DNA of 64,000 bases from assembly GCF_020523605.1 (NCBI RefSeq), contig NZ_JAJAQI010000015.1, forward strand, positions 57,904-121,903. The letters are read 5' to 3'. The DNA is from Roseicella aerolata. GTDB taxonomy: Bacteria; Pseudomonadota; Alphaproteobacteria; Acetobacterales; Acetobacteraceae. The notes under the pieces were generated by a model. That model had not been told where the DNA came from. It did not search any database and saw only the letters and a list, made by a program, of their open reading frames with translations. Positions within the stretch are counted from its first letter, which is position 1; every line of letters starts with the position of its first letter. A program made the translations under genes and the position numbers. Of this stretch, positions 1 through 9,055 are shown in pieces.

Positions 1-710
1 GTGCCGAAATTGCGGTCCGTGATCAGCATGGTGATCGCGCCGGCCAGCACCGGCACCGCCAGCAGCAGCAGGAAGGCGGTCACCAGCATCGACCACACGA
101 ACAGCGGCATCTTGTGCAGGGTCATGCCCGGCGCGCGCATGTTGAAGATGGTCGTGATGAAGTTCGCCGCGCCCATGATCGAGCTCGCGCCCGCCAGGTG
201 CAGGGCGAACAGCGCCAGGTCCATGGCCGGGCCGGCATGGTAGGTGCTGTCCGAGAGCGGGGTGTAGATCGTCCAGCCCGCGCCGGGGCCGGAGCCCACG
301 AACAGGCTCGCGCCCAGCATCAGGAAGGCCGGCACCAGCAGCCAGAAGCTGATGTTGTTCATGCGCGGGAAGGCCATGTCCGGCGCGCCGATCATGATCG
401 GCACGAACCAGTTGCCGAACCCGCCGATCAACGCCGGCATGACCACGAAGAACACCATGATCAGGCCATGGGCGCTGACCACCGAGTTCCACATCTGGCC
501 GTCGGCGAAGATCTGCATCCCCGGATTCTGCAGCTCCATCCGCATCAGGACGGAGAGCAGCACGCCGATGATCGCGGCGAAGACCGAGAAGATGAGGTAG
601 AGGGTGCCGATGTCCTTGTGGTTCGTGCTGAAGAACCAGCGCGCCACGAAGCCCGGCTTGTGGTCGTGGTGGTCGTGCCCGTGATGGGCGTGGTCACTCG
701 CGGTCGCCAT
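1..710 (-). CDS. ctaD: Cytochrome c oxidase subunit I (partial, N-terminal 236 residues)
   Basis: Catalytic subunit of an aa3-type terminal oxidase that reduces O2 and pumps protons in the inner membrane. The window cuts the gene, so only the first third is present. After a histidine-rich leader (HHGHDHHDH, residues 9-17) comes the family signature [10 protein letters not shown] and then the segment AHGLIMVFF...GGFGNW. The His of this segment (His81) matches the conserved low-spin haem a ligand. The CuB site and the Tyr-His crosslink region lie outside the window. The gene sits directly downstream of ctaC, separated by about 47 nt, the usual order. Identification is secure; the His-rich N-terminus is the only unusual part. 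Confidence 0.96.
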   Translation of the reverse strand, partial: MATASDHAHHGHDHHDHKPGFVARWFFSTNHKDIGTLYLIFSVFAAIIGVLLSVLMRMELQNPGMQIFADGQMWNSVVSAHGLIMVFFVVMPALIGGFGNWFVPIMIGAPDMAFPRMNNISFWLLVPAFLMLGASLFVGSGPGAGWTIYTPLSDSTYHAGPAMDLALFALHLAGASSIMGAANFITTIFNMRAPGMTLHKMPLFVWSMLVTAFLLLLAVPVLAGAITMLITDRNFG

Positions 711-757
711 GGATCCGTCCCGCCTCGAGGTCAATCAGGGTCAGCCGAGCCCCGGGA

Positions 758-1690
758 TTACCGGGGCAGGGCCGCAATCTGCCGGGTGGGCGCCGGGGCG
801 GCGGCCACCGACACCGGGGCGCCGTCCGCCCGCGCATATTTCGTCTTCGCCTGGTCCACCCAGGTCTGGAACTCGGCCGCGGGCACCGCCCGGACCTCGA
901 TCGGCATGAACCAGTGGTTCGTGCCGCAGATCTGGTTGCACTGGCCGTAGAAGGTGCCGGCGCGGTCGGCGCGGAACCAGGTCTCCAGCGTCCGGCCGGG
1001 GATGGTATATTTCTGCACGCCGAGTGCCGGGACGAAGAAGCTGTGGATCACGTCCTGCCCGGTGGTCAGCACGCGCACCGTGGCGCCGACCGGGATCACC
1101 AGCGGCTCGTCCACCGCCAGGTTGCGGGGCTGGCCCGGCTGCAGGTCCTCATCCGGAATCGGGCGGCTGTCGAAGGCGAAGTTGCCGTGATCCGGATAGG
1201 TGTAGTTCCAGTACCACTGCCGCCCCTGGACATTGATGGTGATGTCCGCGTCGCGCGCCCGGTCCTGGTAGTAGATCAAGCGGAAGGACGGGATGGCGAT
1301 CACCACCAGGATCAGCACCGGGATCACCGTCCAGGCGATCTCGATCATGGTGTTGTGGCTGGTGCGGGACGGCGTCGGGTTGGCCGCTTCGCGGAACTTC
1401 CAGACCACATAGGCCAGCAGCACCATCACGAACAGGGTGATGGCGATGATGATCCAGAGCACCAGCGTGTTGAAGTCGTGGATGGCCTCCTTCACCGGCC
1501 CCGCCGCAGGCTGCAGGCCCATGCCCCACGGGGTCGGCGCGCCGAGCGAGCCCTCGGTGCTGCCGACGATCCCGCCGGTCGGCTCATTTCCCTGCGCAAG
1601 CGCCTGTCCGAAGAGGGCCGACGCACCGACGAGGCCGGCGGTAGCGAGCCTCGATGCCTTAGCGAACCATCGCCCGATCACACGTCGCAT
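758..1690 (-). CDS. ctaC: Cytochrome c oxidase subunit II
   Basis: CuA-bearing subunit that accepts electrons from cytochrome c and passes them to subunit I. The 310-residue protein has a signal segment ending ALAQ near residue 33, two membrane helices (NTLVLWIIIAITLFVMVLL and MIEIAWTVIPVLILVVIAI) and a periplasmic cupredoxin domain. The CuA centre is CNQICGTNHWFM, with Cys251, Cys255, His259 and Met262, plus an upstream His in VIHSFFVPALG. Gln stands where many family members have the Glu of CSEIC. The start at MRRVIGRW was chosen because an open-frame extension upstream lacks a signal-peptide pattern. It forms an operon with ctaD. A 7-bp hairpin spans its stop codon (749-767) but has no U tract. 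Confidence 0.96.
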   Translation of the reverse strand: MRRVIGRWFAKASRLATAGLVGASALFGQALAQGNEPTGGIVGSTEGSLGAPTPWGMGLQPAAGPVKEAIHDFNTLVLWIIIAITLFVMVLLAYVVWKFREAANPTPSRTSHNTMIEIAWTVIPVLILVVIAIPSFRLIYYQDRARDADITINVQGRQWYWNYTYPDHGNFAFDSRPIPDEDLQPGQPRNLAVDEPLVIPVGATVRVLTTGQDVIHSFFVPALGVQKYTIPGRTLETWFRADRAGTFYGQCNQICGTNHWFMPIEVRAVPAAEFQTWVDQAKTKYARADGAPVSVAAAPAPTRQIAALPR

Positions 1691-1866
1691 CCCATTCCCG
1701 TCCGGGCTGACGACGCGCGCCGCCCGCAATCTATTCCCGCCGGGCCGCAGGACGGCCGGCACACCCCTCCCGCAGGCGCGGGGCAGGCGCGGCCGGACCA
1801 TAGTCGCGCACCCTGGCACCGCACAAGTGAGGCCGCTTTGACATACAGCAAGGCCGCCGCGCTTTT

Positions 1867-2160
1867 TCAGGCGCCTCCTTCAACCTCTGCCTCCCCCTCG
1901 GCCACAGGGTCGACCATGTCCGACAGCATCGACCGGACATGCTCGTCCCGCACCGTGCAGCAGACCTGCCGGCCGCACCGGTCCGCCTGCAGCAACCGCA
2001 TGGCGCGAGACGGGCGAGGCGGACATGCCCAGGCGCTCCGCCTCCTCCCCAGCCGCCGCCGGCGCACCGAGGCAGGCGAGGACGATCCGCAGCCGCGCCG
2101 GGCCGCGCATCGGCCGGAACATCTCCGCCAGTTCGGCGACCTGGTCCCCGCCGATCCTGC
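1867..2160 (-). pseudogene. ArsR-family transcriptional regulator remnant, frameshifted
   Basis: No single frame encodes this protein, but two frames joined near position 2000 give a recognisable ArsR winged-helix regulator. The upstream frame reads VAELAEMFRPMRGPARLRI and then AERLGMSASPVSRH, the helix-turn-helix region. The downstream frame continues RLLQADRCGRQVCCTVRDEH and ends with HVRSMLSDMVDPVAEGE. The usual join would be RH-L-RLL, so the sequence behaves as if two bases were missing between CAT and GCGG. No convincing start codon is visible upstream. Family-typical residues are also eroded (GDPTRLRI has become RGPARLRI), which favours real decay over a sequencing error. An intact copy would probably sense metal or thiol stress, but that is inference. 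Confidence 0.6.
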
Positions 2161-2261
2161 CCCGCCCGCCGGCCGCCTCGCCCCACGCCGGCCTGGCCCC
2201 AAGCGGGCCCCTGGCTGCGCCGCGGTGATTTGACCCCGCCGCCCCGGGGTGACAGGACAGC

Positions 2262-2996
2262 GTGGTGCCGCCCGGGTTTCTCCGCTGCCTGCTGCTCCTG
2301 CCGACCCTGCTTGCCGCGGGCCCGGCCCTTGCCCAGGGCCCGGCCGCCGAGGACCCCTGGACCGCCTGCCGCCGCGCCATCGCCGCGGCCGAGCCGCGCT
2401 CCGGCCTCCCGCCCGGTCTGCTGCTGGCCATCGCCCTGGTCGAGAGCGGGCGCAGCGACCCTCGCACCGGCCGCTTCGAGCCCTGGCCCTGGTCCCTGAA
2501 TGTGGAGGGCGAGGGCCGGGTGCTGGACAGCCGTGCCGCCGCGGCCGCGGAGGTCGCGGCGCTGCAGGCCGCCGGGCGCCGCTCCATCGATATCGGCTGC
2601 ATGCAGGTGAACCTGCTGCACCACCCCGACGCCTTCCCGGACCCGCAGGCGGGATTCGAGCCGGCCGCGAATATCCGCTACGCCATCACCTTCCTGCGCG
2701 CGCTGCACGGCCGCTTCGGTAATTGGGCGGAAGCCATCGCCAACTACCATTCCGGGGATGCCGGGCGCGGCGCGGGCTACCACCGGCGCATCATGCTGGC
2801 GCGGCTCGGCGCGGCCTGGGCGGCGGGCGGCGGCACGGTGCCGATCGCGGCGGCGAAGGGCCTCTGCGCGCCGGGGCTCCGGCCGGCGCTGAAGGTCGCG
2901 CGCCATGCGCCGAGGCCGCGCATCGCCTGCCAGAGGGTGGCACCGTCCCCCTCGCCCGCCGCCGGGGCCGAAGCCTGGCCCCGGACCCCGCCCTGA
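2262..2996 (+). CDS. Secreted lytic transglycosylase, SLT type
   Basis: Predicted periplasmic murein lytic transglycosylase of 244 residues. The start is GTG. A hydrophobic signal peptide ends at ALAQ (residue 25). The SLT fold motifs follow in order: catalytic Glu61 in ALVESG, IGCMQVN at 111-117, a central helix AANIRYAITFL, and ANYHSGD near 163. The C-terminal 50 residues are Pro/Ala/Arg-rich and probably disordered. Its stop is adjacent to the convergent methyltransferase gene (2998). It could act in secretion-machine assembly, as many stand-alone SLT proteins do, but no such genes are nearby. Confidence 0.85.
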   Translation: MVPPGFLRCLLLLPTLLAAGPALAQGPAAEDPWTACRRAIAAAEPRSGLPPGLLLAIALVESGRSDPRTGRFEPWPWSLNVEGEGRVLDSRAAAAAEVAALQAAGRRSIDIGCMQVNLLHHPDAFPDPQAGFEPAANIRYAITFLRALHGRFGNWAEAIANYHSGDAGRGAGYHRRIMLARLGAAWAAGGGTVPIAAAKGLCAPGLRPALKVARHAPRPRIACQRVAPSPSPAAGAEAWPRTPP

Positions 2997-2997
2997 A

Positions 2998-3636
2998 TCA
3001 GGCCGGCTGGGGGACGCGGACCAGGGTGAACAGCCCGAAAGGCGGGCAGGGCACGATCTCGGCGGCGGCGCGCGGGTCCTCCAGCAGGTCGCCCAGCGCG
3101 AAATCCGGATGCCAGCCGAGCACGCGCGAGAGCGGCGCCAGTGTCCGCTCCGCCCACCAGCGCAGGCCGCCCTCGGCGGCGAAGTGGTTCACGAAGAGGA
3201 GTTGCCCGCCGGGGCGCACCACGCGGCGCATCTCCCGGTAGAGCCGCCGGGCATCCGGCACCACCGTCGCGGTGAACATCGCCACCGCGACATCGAAGCT
3301 GCCATCGGCGAAGGCCATGGATTCCGCATCCATCTCCAGCAGCCCGACGACATTGCGCAACCGCCGCGTCGCCACCCGTTCCTGCGCGCGCAGCAGCATG
3401 TCGCGCGACAGGTCGATGCCGACCACCCGCTTGCGGGGATCATAGAGCGGCAGGGCCAGGCCGGTGCCGACCCCGACCTCGAGCACGCGCGTGCCCGGCA
3501 GCCCGTTCACCGCCGCAACGGCACGCCGGCGGCCGGGGCCGGAGACGGAGCCGAACACCTCGTCATAGACACCCGCCCAGCGGCGATAGGCCTCGCGCAC
3601 CGCACCGGCATCGAGCGCCGCGCGGGGGTGGCCCAT
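2998..3636 (-). CDS. Class I SAM-dependent methyltransferase, PmtA-like
   Basis: A 212-residue methyltransferase with the SAM-binding loop VLEVGVGTGLALPLY, the acidic ribose-binding strand VVGIDLS.DML and the post-motif region RRVVRPGGQLLFVNHF. This layout resembles the short soluble alphaproteobacterial phosphatidylethanolamine N-methyltransferases (PmtA), which make phosphatidylcholine at the membrane surface. A different small-molecule or lipid substrate cannot be excluded. It converges tail to tail with the lytic transglycosylase gene, leaving one base between them. There is no second methyltransferase nearby to suggest a longer pathway. Confidence 0.75.
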   Translation of the reverse strand: MGHPRAALDAGAVREAYRRWAGVYDEVFGSVSGPGRRRAVAAVNGLPGTRVLEVGVGTGLALPLYDPRKRVVGIDLSRDMLLRAQERVATRRLRNVVGLLEMDAESMAFADGSFDVAVAMFTATVVPDARRLYREMRRVVRPGGQLLFVNHFAAEGGLRWWAERTLAPLSRVLGWHPDFALGDLLEDPRAAAEIVPCPPFGLFTLVRVPQPA

Positions 3637-3749
3637 CCGGGCATCCTGGAGCAGCCTTGCCTCGCGAATGCTTGTGACCCCTTTATGAATGCCACGGAAG
3701 CCTGCGGGCTAGACTACCGGGACCGCCAAGGCAAGCCCGTTGGGCCGCA

Positions 3750-4631
3750 TCATGTCTCGACCGGCTGCCTGGCGCGGCGGTCGGGCAACGCCACCAGCAC
3801 CCCGCCCAGCGCAATGATCGCCGCCCCCAGCAGCGTCCACAGATCCGGCCAGTCGGCGAAGACCAGCACCCCGGCGATCGAGGCCCAGATGAGCTGGGTA
3901 TAGGACATTGGCGCCAGCAGGCTGGCCGGCGCCCGGGCATAGGCCAGCACCAGCAGCCCATGCCCCGCCCCGCCCAGCAGCCCGAGTGCGGCCAGCAGCC
4001 CCCAGTCCGGCAGGGAAGGCGGCGTCCAGACGAAGGGCTGCGCCAGGCTCGCGGCGATCGAGGCGGCGAGGCCGGTATGCAGGATGGTGGTGCGCGGGTC
4101 GTCGATGGTCGCCAGCCGGCGCGTCATGATCTGGTAGACCGCGAAGAGCAGCGCGGTTCCGAGCGGCAGGATGGTGGCCCAGTGCGCCGGCTCCCCGCCC
4201 GTCAGGAAGGGCGGGCGGAGCGCGACCAGCACGCCGGCGAAGCCGATGCCCACGCCGAGCCAGCGCCGCTTCCCCACCCTCTCCTTCAGCCAGACCGCGG
4301 CGAGCGCGACGGTGAAGAGCGGCGAGGCGAAGCCGATCGCGGTGCAGTCGGTCAGCGGCAGGTAGACGAGGGCGGTCGAGAACATCAGGTTGCTCGCCGC
4401 CAGCAGCAGGCTGCGCACCGCCTGCAGCCCCGGCGCCCTGGACCGCCAGGGCAGCCGCCCCATCACCAGCCGGAAGAACAGCGCGGCGGCCAGCAGGCTG
4501 AACAGGAAGCGTGCCCACATCAGCTGCGGCACGGCATAATGCGCCGTCAGCAGCTTCAGCATGGTGTCCATGCAGACGAAGACGGCAAGCGCCGAGAGCT
4601 GCAGCGCGACGCCGGCGAGGCGGCCGTTCAT
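3750..4631 (-). CDS. EamA/DMT-family transporter
   Basis: Inner-membrane transporter of the drug/metabolite superfamily, 293 residues with about ten hydrophobic helices in two repeated EamA halves (from LQLSALAVFVCMD and from ILPLGTALLFAVYQIM). Characteristic features include the polar turn PLTDCTAIGFASPLF in the first half and YTQLIWASIAGVLVF in the second. The substrate is unknown; such proteins export amino acids, nucleotides or other small metabolites. No Shine-Dalgarno is obvious before the chosen ATG. It is likely a single-gene unit between the methyltransferase and gcrA. Confidence 0.85.
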   Translation of the reverse strand: MNGRLAGVALQLSALAVFVCMDTMLKLLTAHYAVPQLMWARFLFSLLAAALFFRLVMGRLPWRSRAPGLQAVRSLLLAASNLMFSTALVYLPLTDCTAIGFASPLFTVALAAVWLKERVGKRRWLGVGIGFAGVLVALRPPFLTGGEPAHWATILPLGTALLFAVYQIMTRRLATIDDPRTTILHTGLAASIAASLAQPFVWTPPSLPDWGLLAALGLLGGAGHGLLVLAYARAPASLLAPMSYTQLIWASIAGVLVFADWPDLWTLLGAAIIALGGVLVALPDRRARQPVET

Positions 4632-4807
4632 CGAGGGATGGTGGGGCGGATCATGGGCGCAGCATCGCGGCGGCGGCGCGGCGCCGGAAGCGCGCGCTGC
4701 GAAGCCCCGGAATGCACGCGGCGCGCTGCGGCCTTCATGAACCGGTCATCGCTGGCGGGCTGGCATGCGGCGCTGCGCCGGCCATCGCCGCGGCGTCCGG
4801 CCCGCAG

Positions 4808-4832
4808 AAAAAAGCCCGGGCTGGGCCCGGGC
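4808..4832 (-). terminator. Rho-independent terminator of gcrA
   Basis: Read on the minus strand, GCCCGGGC is followed by a 3-nt loop, a second GCCCGGGC and then TTTTTT. This is a classic GC stem plus U-tract about 30 nt after the gcrA stop codon. Confidence 0.85.
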
Positions 4833-4861
4833 ATGGCGGCCGCGGTGCGGCGCCCCGCGGC

Positions 4862-5350
4862 CTAGGCGGCGTCTTCCCGCCGGTCGCGCACCCGCACATA
4901 GGCCACCGAGGCATGTTCGGCGCAGTAGGGCTTGCCCGGCGTCGCCTCGGCCGAGCAGAAGCGGAAATCGGGCGTGCCGGGCTCGCCGAGCGGCCAGCAG
5001 CAGCTGCGGGCGGCGACGCGCGGGAAGGGGCGCACCACGGCGGCGGGCGGCGGCGGGGCAGCCACCGGCGCGGCGGCCGCGGCCGGCGCCTCCGGCCGGC
5101 GCAGCGGCGCGGGCTCGCGCAGCGGCGGCGGCACGGCAAGGCGGCGCGGCTGCGCGGCGGGTCGCGGCGCCGCGCCGCCCTCCCCGGGCTCGCGGCGGAT
5201 CGGGCTCGGCCGCGCCGGCAGGTTCAGCCGGTGCGCCTTGCCGACCACGGCATTCTTCGAGACGCCCATGCGCCGGCCGATCTCGGCCGTCGAATGGCCC
5301 TCCGCCCAGAGGCCGCGGAGCTGCTCGATCGCCTCAGCCGTCCAGTCCAT
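4862..5350 (-). CDS. gcrA: GcrA cell-cycle transcriptional regulator
   Basis: Alphaproteobacterial regulator that associates with sigma-70 RNA polymerase and acts at promoters carrying CcrM-methylated GANTC sites. The N-terminal 45 residues hold the conserved helix-turn-helix (MDWTAEAIEQLRGLW...EIGRRMGVSKNAVVGKAHRL). A Pro/Ala-rich linker follows, then the conserved C-terminal Cys/His segment CCWPLGEPGTPDFRFC...YCAEH. The start has a GGGGAG ribosome-binding site 6 nt upstream. Length (162) and domain order are normal. I see no GANTC in the 210 nt upstream, so methylation-dependent autoregulation is not obvious. Confidence 0.95.
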   Translation of the reverse strand: MDWTAEAIEQLRGLWAEGHSTAEIGRRMGVSKNAVVGKAHRLNLPARPSPIRREPGEGGAAPRPAAQPRRLAVPPPLREPAPLRRPEAPAAAAAPVAAPPPPAAVVRPFPRVAARSCCWPLGEPGTPDFRFCSAEATPGKPYCAEHASVAYVRVRDRREDAA

Positions 5351-5586
5351 GTGGCTCTCCCCGAACCTGACCCACTAGATGTTGCCACCCACAAGATACG
5401 GTAGGCCAACGCGGGTACTCACCACAAGTTCTGGCATGCAATCAGCACACGAAAATCTGTGGAAAAGACTGGGGAAAAGAATGAGCGGGAAAACATTCGC
5501 GCCTCTCAGTTAGCGTCTTAACGCGAACCGGGAGGCGCGTCGCCACCGAATACGCGCGCGGCGTGCGGCGCCGCGCGCAACCACAG

Positions 5587-7194
5587 CTATTGCAAGTCCA
5601 CCGTCACAAGGTCCTGGAACCAGGATTGTGCGGAGACGAAGCCGCGCACCCGGCGCGACATGGCGCGCGGATTGAGGTCGTGCACGATGTACAGCCAGGG
5701 CGGGTTGTCGACCAGACGTTCATGCGCCCTGGCATAGGCCGCGCCGAAGCTCGCCTCGTCACGCGCATTCTCCAGCGCGGCGAAGGCCTCCTCGAATTGC
5801 GGGTCGTTCCATTGCGGCCAGTTGAAGCCGTTGGGCGGCACGAAGGCCTGCAGGAAGTAGCGCGCCGCGACCGAGGGGTCGGAGGAGGGCGAGGAAGGGT
5901 TGGCGGCGACCGAACCATTCAGGATCGGCGCGTCCGGCCCGCTGCGGATCGCGGTCAGCAGCGTGTTCCACTCCGTCACCTCGAAGGTGACGTTCACGCC
6001 GCAGGCCTCCTTCAGGTTCTGCTGCAGGAACTCGTTCATCGGCAGCGGCAGCATCTGGCCGGAGCCGGAGGCGGAGATCATGACCTTGAACTGAAGGGGG
6101 CGCTGCGGCGTGAAGCCGGCCGCGGCCAGCAGCGCCTTGCCCCTGGCGGGGTCGAAGCCGTAGCGGTGCTCGGGCCGGCCGAAATTCGGGTCGGACGGCT
6201 TGAGCCAGCCGATGGAGGGCTCCGCCGTGCCGTTCAGCAGCTGCACCAGGCCGGCGCGGTCCACGCAGTAGTTCAGCCCCTGCCGCACGCGCACGTCGCG
6301 GAAGGGCGTGTTCTGCCCGCCGAGCTGGAACATCCAGGGCCAGACATGCGGGTAGCTGTTGGTGACGACGTTGAAATTGGCCTGGCGCAGGCTCGGGATG
6401 GCATCCGGCGGCGGCACCTCGATCCAGTCCACCTGGCCACTGCGCAGCGCGGCGAGGCGGCTGTTCGCCTCCGGGATCGGCAGCAGCAGCACGCGGTCGA
6501 GCTTCGGCACCCGCGCCTTGTCCCAGTAGCCCTCATTCTTCGTCAGTTCCGCCGAGACGCGCGGGGTGAAGCGCGAGAGGCGGAAGGGGCCGGTGCCGGA
6601 AGCGGGAAGCTGCGCCACCTTCGCCCAGTCGCGGCCGGCCGTCTCCCAGCTCTGCGGGCTCGTCATCAGGATGTAGACGGCCATGTAGGGGAAGTAGCTG
6701 GCGACCCGCGTGGTGGAGATCGCCACCGTGTGGTCGTCGATCTTGCGGTAGCCCGCCATGATCGGGATGCGGGCGCGGGTGATGCCGCTGCCCGCCGGCT
6801 CGAATTGCGGGCTGTCCGATTTGAAGAAGCGGTCGAGGTTCCAGATCACCGCATCGGCGGTGAACGCCGTCCCGTCATGGAATCTCACCCCGCGGCGGAG
6901 GTGGAAGATCCAGGTCTTCGGGTCGGCCGGGTCCTGTTCCCAGCGCTCGGCGAGGCCGGGGCGCAGCCCCGCCGGGCGGGAGGCATCGGAGAGGTCCCAG
7001 AGCACCAGCCCCTCGAAGGCGGGATAGCCGAGGAAGCGCATCCCCTCGAAGCCGTTGTTCGGCATGCCCGTGGTGGTCGGCACATCGGCCGCCGTCATGG
7101 CGATGCGCAGCGTCTTCTGCTGCGCCAGCGCCGGCACCGTGCCCGCGATCAGCGCCGCGAGGCCGAGGCCCGCGGCGCGGTGGAGTAGGCTCAT
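5587..7194 (-). CDS. ABC transporter substrate-binding protein (SBP_bac_5), copy 1
   Basis: Periplasmic receptor of the peptide/nickel class, 535 residues with a signal peptide ending PALAQ. The family pattern is clear: LAERWEQDPADPKTWIFHLRRGVRFHDG, then DAVIWNLDRFF, then a C-terminal helix-rich lobe. GGGAGG lies 9 nt before the chosen ATG; another ATG two codons upstream (7200) is possible. The next gene upstream (7445-9055) is a close paralogue. No permease or ATPase gene is adjacent, so it either feeds a transporter encoded elsewhere or has a non-transport role. The ligand cannot be deduced from the sequence. Confidence 0.9.
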   Translation of the reverse strand: MSLLHRAAGLGLAALIAGTVPALAQQKTLRIAMTAADVPTTTGMPNNGFEGMRFLGYPAFEGLVLWDLSDASRPAGLRPGLAERWEQDPADPKTWIFHLRRGVRFHDGTAFTADAVIWNLDRFFKSDSPQFEPAGSGITRARIPIMAGYRKIDDHTVAISTTRVASYFPYMAVYILMTSPQSWETAGRDWAKVAQLPASGTGPFRLSRFTPRVSAELTKNEGYWDKARVPKLDRVLLLPIPEANSRLAALRSGQVDWIEVPPPDAIPSLRQANFNVVTNSYPHVWPWMFQLGGQNTPFRDVRVRQGLNYCVDRAGLVQLLNGTAEPSIGWLKPSDPNFGRPEHRYGFDPARGKALLAAAGFTPQRPLQFKVMISASGSGQMLPLPMNEFLQQNLKEACGVNVTFEVTEWNTLLTAIRSGPDAPILNGSVAANPSSPSSDPSVAARYFLQAFVPPNGFNWPQWNDPQFEEAFAALENARDEASFGAAYARAHERLVDNPPWLYIVHDLNPRAMSRRVRGFVSAQSWFQDLVTVDLQ

Positions 7195-7343
7195 CAGCAT
7201 GGTCCTCCCGGTCGGAAACCGGCAGGGCCTAGCAACAACCATGCAAGGGGCGCGTCGCCCCCGCGACGGGCCCGGCCAGGGCGCCCGCGCCGGGGATCAG
7301 GCGCCCGCCGGATCCGGCCCGGCTTCGGGCAGTCCGCCCGGGC

Positions 7344-7447
7344 CTGCAGCGGATGGCGTTTGGAAATGAACGCCAATCCACCTAGACCTTTGATTTTCGA
7401 GCAGGTTCACGCCTTCGGTCGTTCACGGCCTTCGGCGATCTGCTCTA
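7344..7447 (-). repeat. Two-hairpin A/B intergenic repeat, locus 1
   Basis: Element A runs 7447 to 7399 on the minus strand (TAGAGCAGATCGCCG... with the closing arm ACCTGCTC). A 13-nt linker and element B (7385-7344) follow. Element B is degenerate but keeps the GGATGGCGTT/AACGCCAATCC arms. The TAG that opens element A is the stop codon of the upstream binding-protein gene. The repeat occupies the gap between the two tandem paralogues. Confidence 0.85.
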
Positions 7448-9055
7448 CTGCATGTCCACCCTGGCCAGGTCGATGAACCAGCTCTGCGGGCTGACGAAGC
7501 CGGTCACCCGCCGCGACATGGCCCGCGGGTTCAGGTCGTGCACGATCCAGAGCCAGGGCGGGTTGTCCACCAGCCGCTCATGCGCCGTCCGGGTGAGCGC
7601 CGCGCGCTTCGCCGGGTCGGTCTCCGTCTCCAGCGCCGCGAAGGCCGCGTCGAACTGCGCATCCCGCCAGTGCCCGGCATTCGAGCCGCGCGGGGTGACA
7701 TTCGGCCCGAAGAACCAGCGCCCCATGGCCGATGGGTCGGAGGAATGCAGGCTGATGTTCAGCGCATCCGCCCCCAGCCATTGCGGCTGCCCCGGCTCGG
7801 CGCGCAGACCGCCGAGCAGCGTGTTCCACTCCACCACCTCGAAGGTGACGCGCACGCCGCAATGCTGCTGCAGGGATTGCTGCAGGAACTCGTTCATCGG
7901 CAGGGGCAGCATCTGGCCGGAGCCGCTGTTGGAGATGCCGATCCTGATGGAAAGCGGCTTCTGCGGGCCGTAGCCGGCCTCGGCCAGCAGCGCCTTGCCA
8001 CGCGCCGCATCCAGCCGGTAGCGGTGGTTCGGGTTGCCGAAATTCGGGTCACTGGCTTTGAGATAGCCCACCGAGGGCTCGGCCATGCCGTTCAGCAGCG
8101 CCACCATCTCCTGCCGGTCGAAGCAGTAGTTCAGCGCCTGGCGGACGCGGATATCGGCGGTGGGGCTGCCCGCCTTGCCCGCGGCGAAGACCCAGGGCCA
8201 GATATGCGGATAGCTGCCCGTCACCACCTGGAAGTTGGAGGCGCGGAGGGAGGCGACGGCATCCGGCGGCGGCACCTCGATCCAGTCCACCTGGCCGCTG
8301 CGCAGCGCGGCGAGGCGGCTGTTCGCCTCCGGCACCGGCAGCAGCACCACGCGGTCCAGTTTCGCGCGATTGGCCGCGTCCCAGTAATTCTCGTTCCGCG
8401 TCAGTTCGGCCGATTGCCTGGGGACGAAGCGGGAGAGGCGGAAGGGCCCGGTGCCGGCGGCCGGCAGGGCGGCCACCTTCGCCCAGTCCCGCCCCGCCTG
8501 CTCGAAGCTCTGCGGCGAGGTGAGCAGGATATAGGCAGTGAGGTAGGGCCAGTAGGAGACGGGGCGGGTCGTCTCCATCTCCACCGTGAAGTCATCCACC
8601 TTGCGCCAGGCGGCGAGGACGGGGATGCGCCCGCGGGTGATGGCGCTGCCCGCCGGATCGAATTGCGGGCTGTCATTCCGGAAGAACCGGTCGAGGTTCC
8701 AGATGACCGCATCGGCGTTGAAGGGCGCGCCGTCATGGAAGGCGACGCCGCGACGGAGGTGGAAGCGCCACTTCTTCGGCTCCGCCTCGTCCTGCTCCCA
8801 CCGCTCGGCCAGGCCGGGCTTCAGGTCGGACAGCTTCTTCGGGTCGGAATGGTCCCAGGCCGCCAGCCCCTCGAAGACGGGATAGCCGAGGAAGCGCATG
8901 CCCTCGAAGCCGTTGTTCGGCATGCCGGTGGTGGTCGGCACGTCGCTGGCGGTCATCGCGATGCGCAGCACCTTCTGGGGCGCCTGGGCGGCCGCCGGCA
9001 GCGCCGCCACAGGGGCGGCCAGCGCGGCGGCGAGGGCGAGCTTTGGAAATCTCAT
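7445..9055 (-). CDS. ABC transporter substrate-binding protein (SBP_bac_5), copy 2
   Basis: A 536-residue periplasmic receptor, plainly a paralogue of the downstream gene. Both share the mature N-terminus RIAMTA.DVPTTTGMPNNG, the block RSGQVDWIEVPPPDA and the C-terminal RLVDNPPWL. The signal peptide ends AAAQA. A GGAG lies 7 nt before the ATG at MRFPKLAL. The stop codon TAG is also the first triplet of an A/B repeat. Divergence between the copies is spread over the whole length, so the duplication is not recent. The ligand is unknown, and there is no cognate membrane component nearby. Confidence 0.9.
   Translation of the reverse strand: MRFPKLALAAALAAPVAALPAAAQAPQKVLRIAMTASDVPTTTGMPNNGFEGMRFLGYPVFEGLAAWDHSDPKKLSDLKPGLAERWEQDEAEPKKWRFHLRRGVAFHDGAPFNADAVIWNLDRFFRNDSPQFDPAGSAITRGRIPVLAAWRKVDDFTVEMETTRPVSYWPYLTAYILLTSPQSFEQAGRDWAKVAALPAAGTGPFRLSRFVPRQSAELTRNENYWDAANRAKLDRVVLLPVPEANSRLAALRSGQVDWIEVPPPDAVASLRASNFQVVTGSYPHIWPWVFAAGKAGSPTADIRVRQALNYCFDRQEMVALLNGMAEPSVGYLKASDPNFGNPNHRYRLDAARGKALLAEAGYGPQKPLSIRIGISNSGSGQMLPLPMNEFLQQSLQQHCGVRVTFEVVEWNTLLGGLRAEPGQPQWLGADALNISLHSSDPSAMGRWFFGPNVTPRGSNAGHWRDAQFDAAFAALETETDPAKRAALTRTAHERLVDNPPWLWIVHDLNPRAMSRRVTGFVSPQSWFIDLARVDMQ

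Noticed and set aside
749..767. Rho-independent terminator at the end of ctaC
   Set aside because: The 7-bp hairpin spans the stop codon but lacks a U tract, and ctaD follows at once on the same strand, so termination is unlikely.
5351..5586. GANTC-based regulation upstream of gcrA
   Set aside because: No GANTC site is seen in this segment, so a methylation-controlled promoter is not supported.
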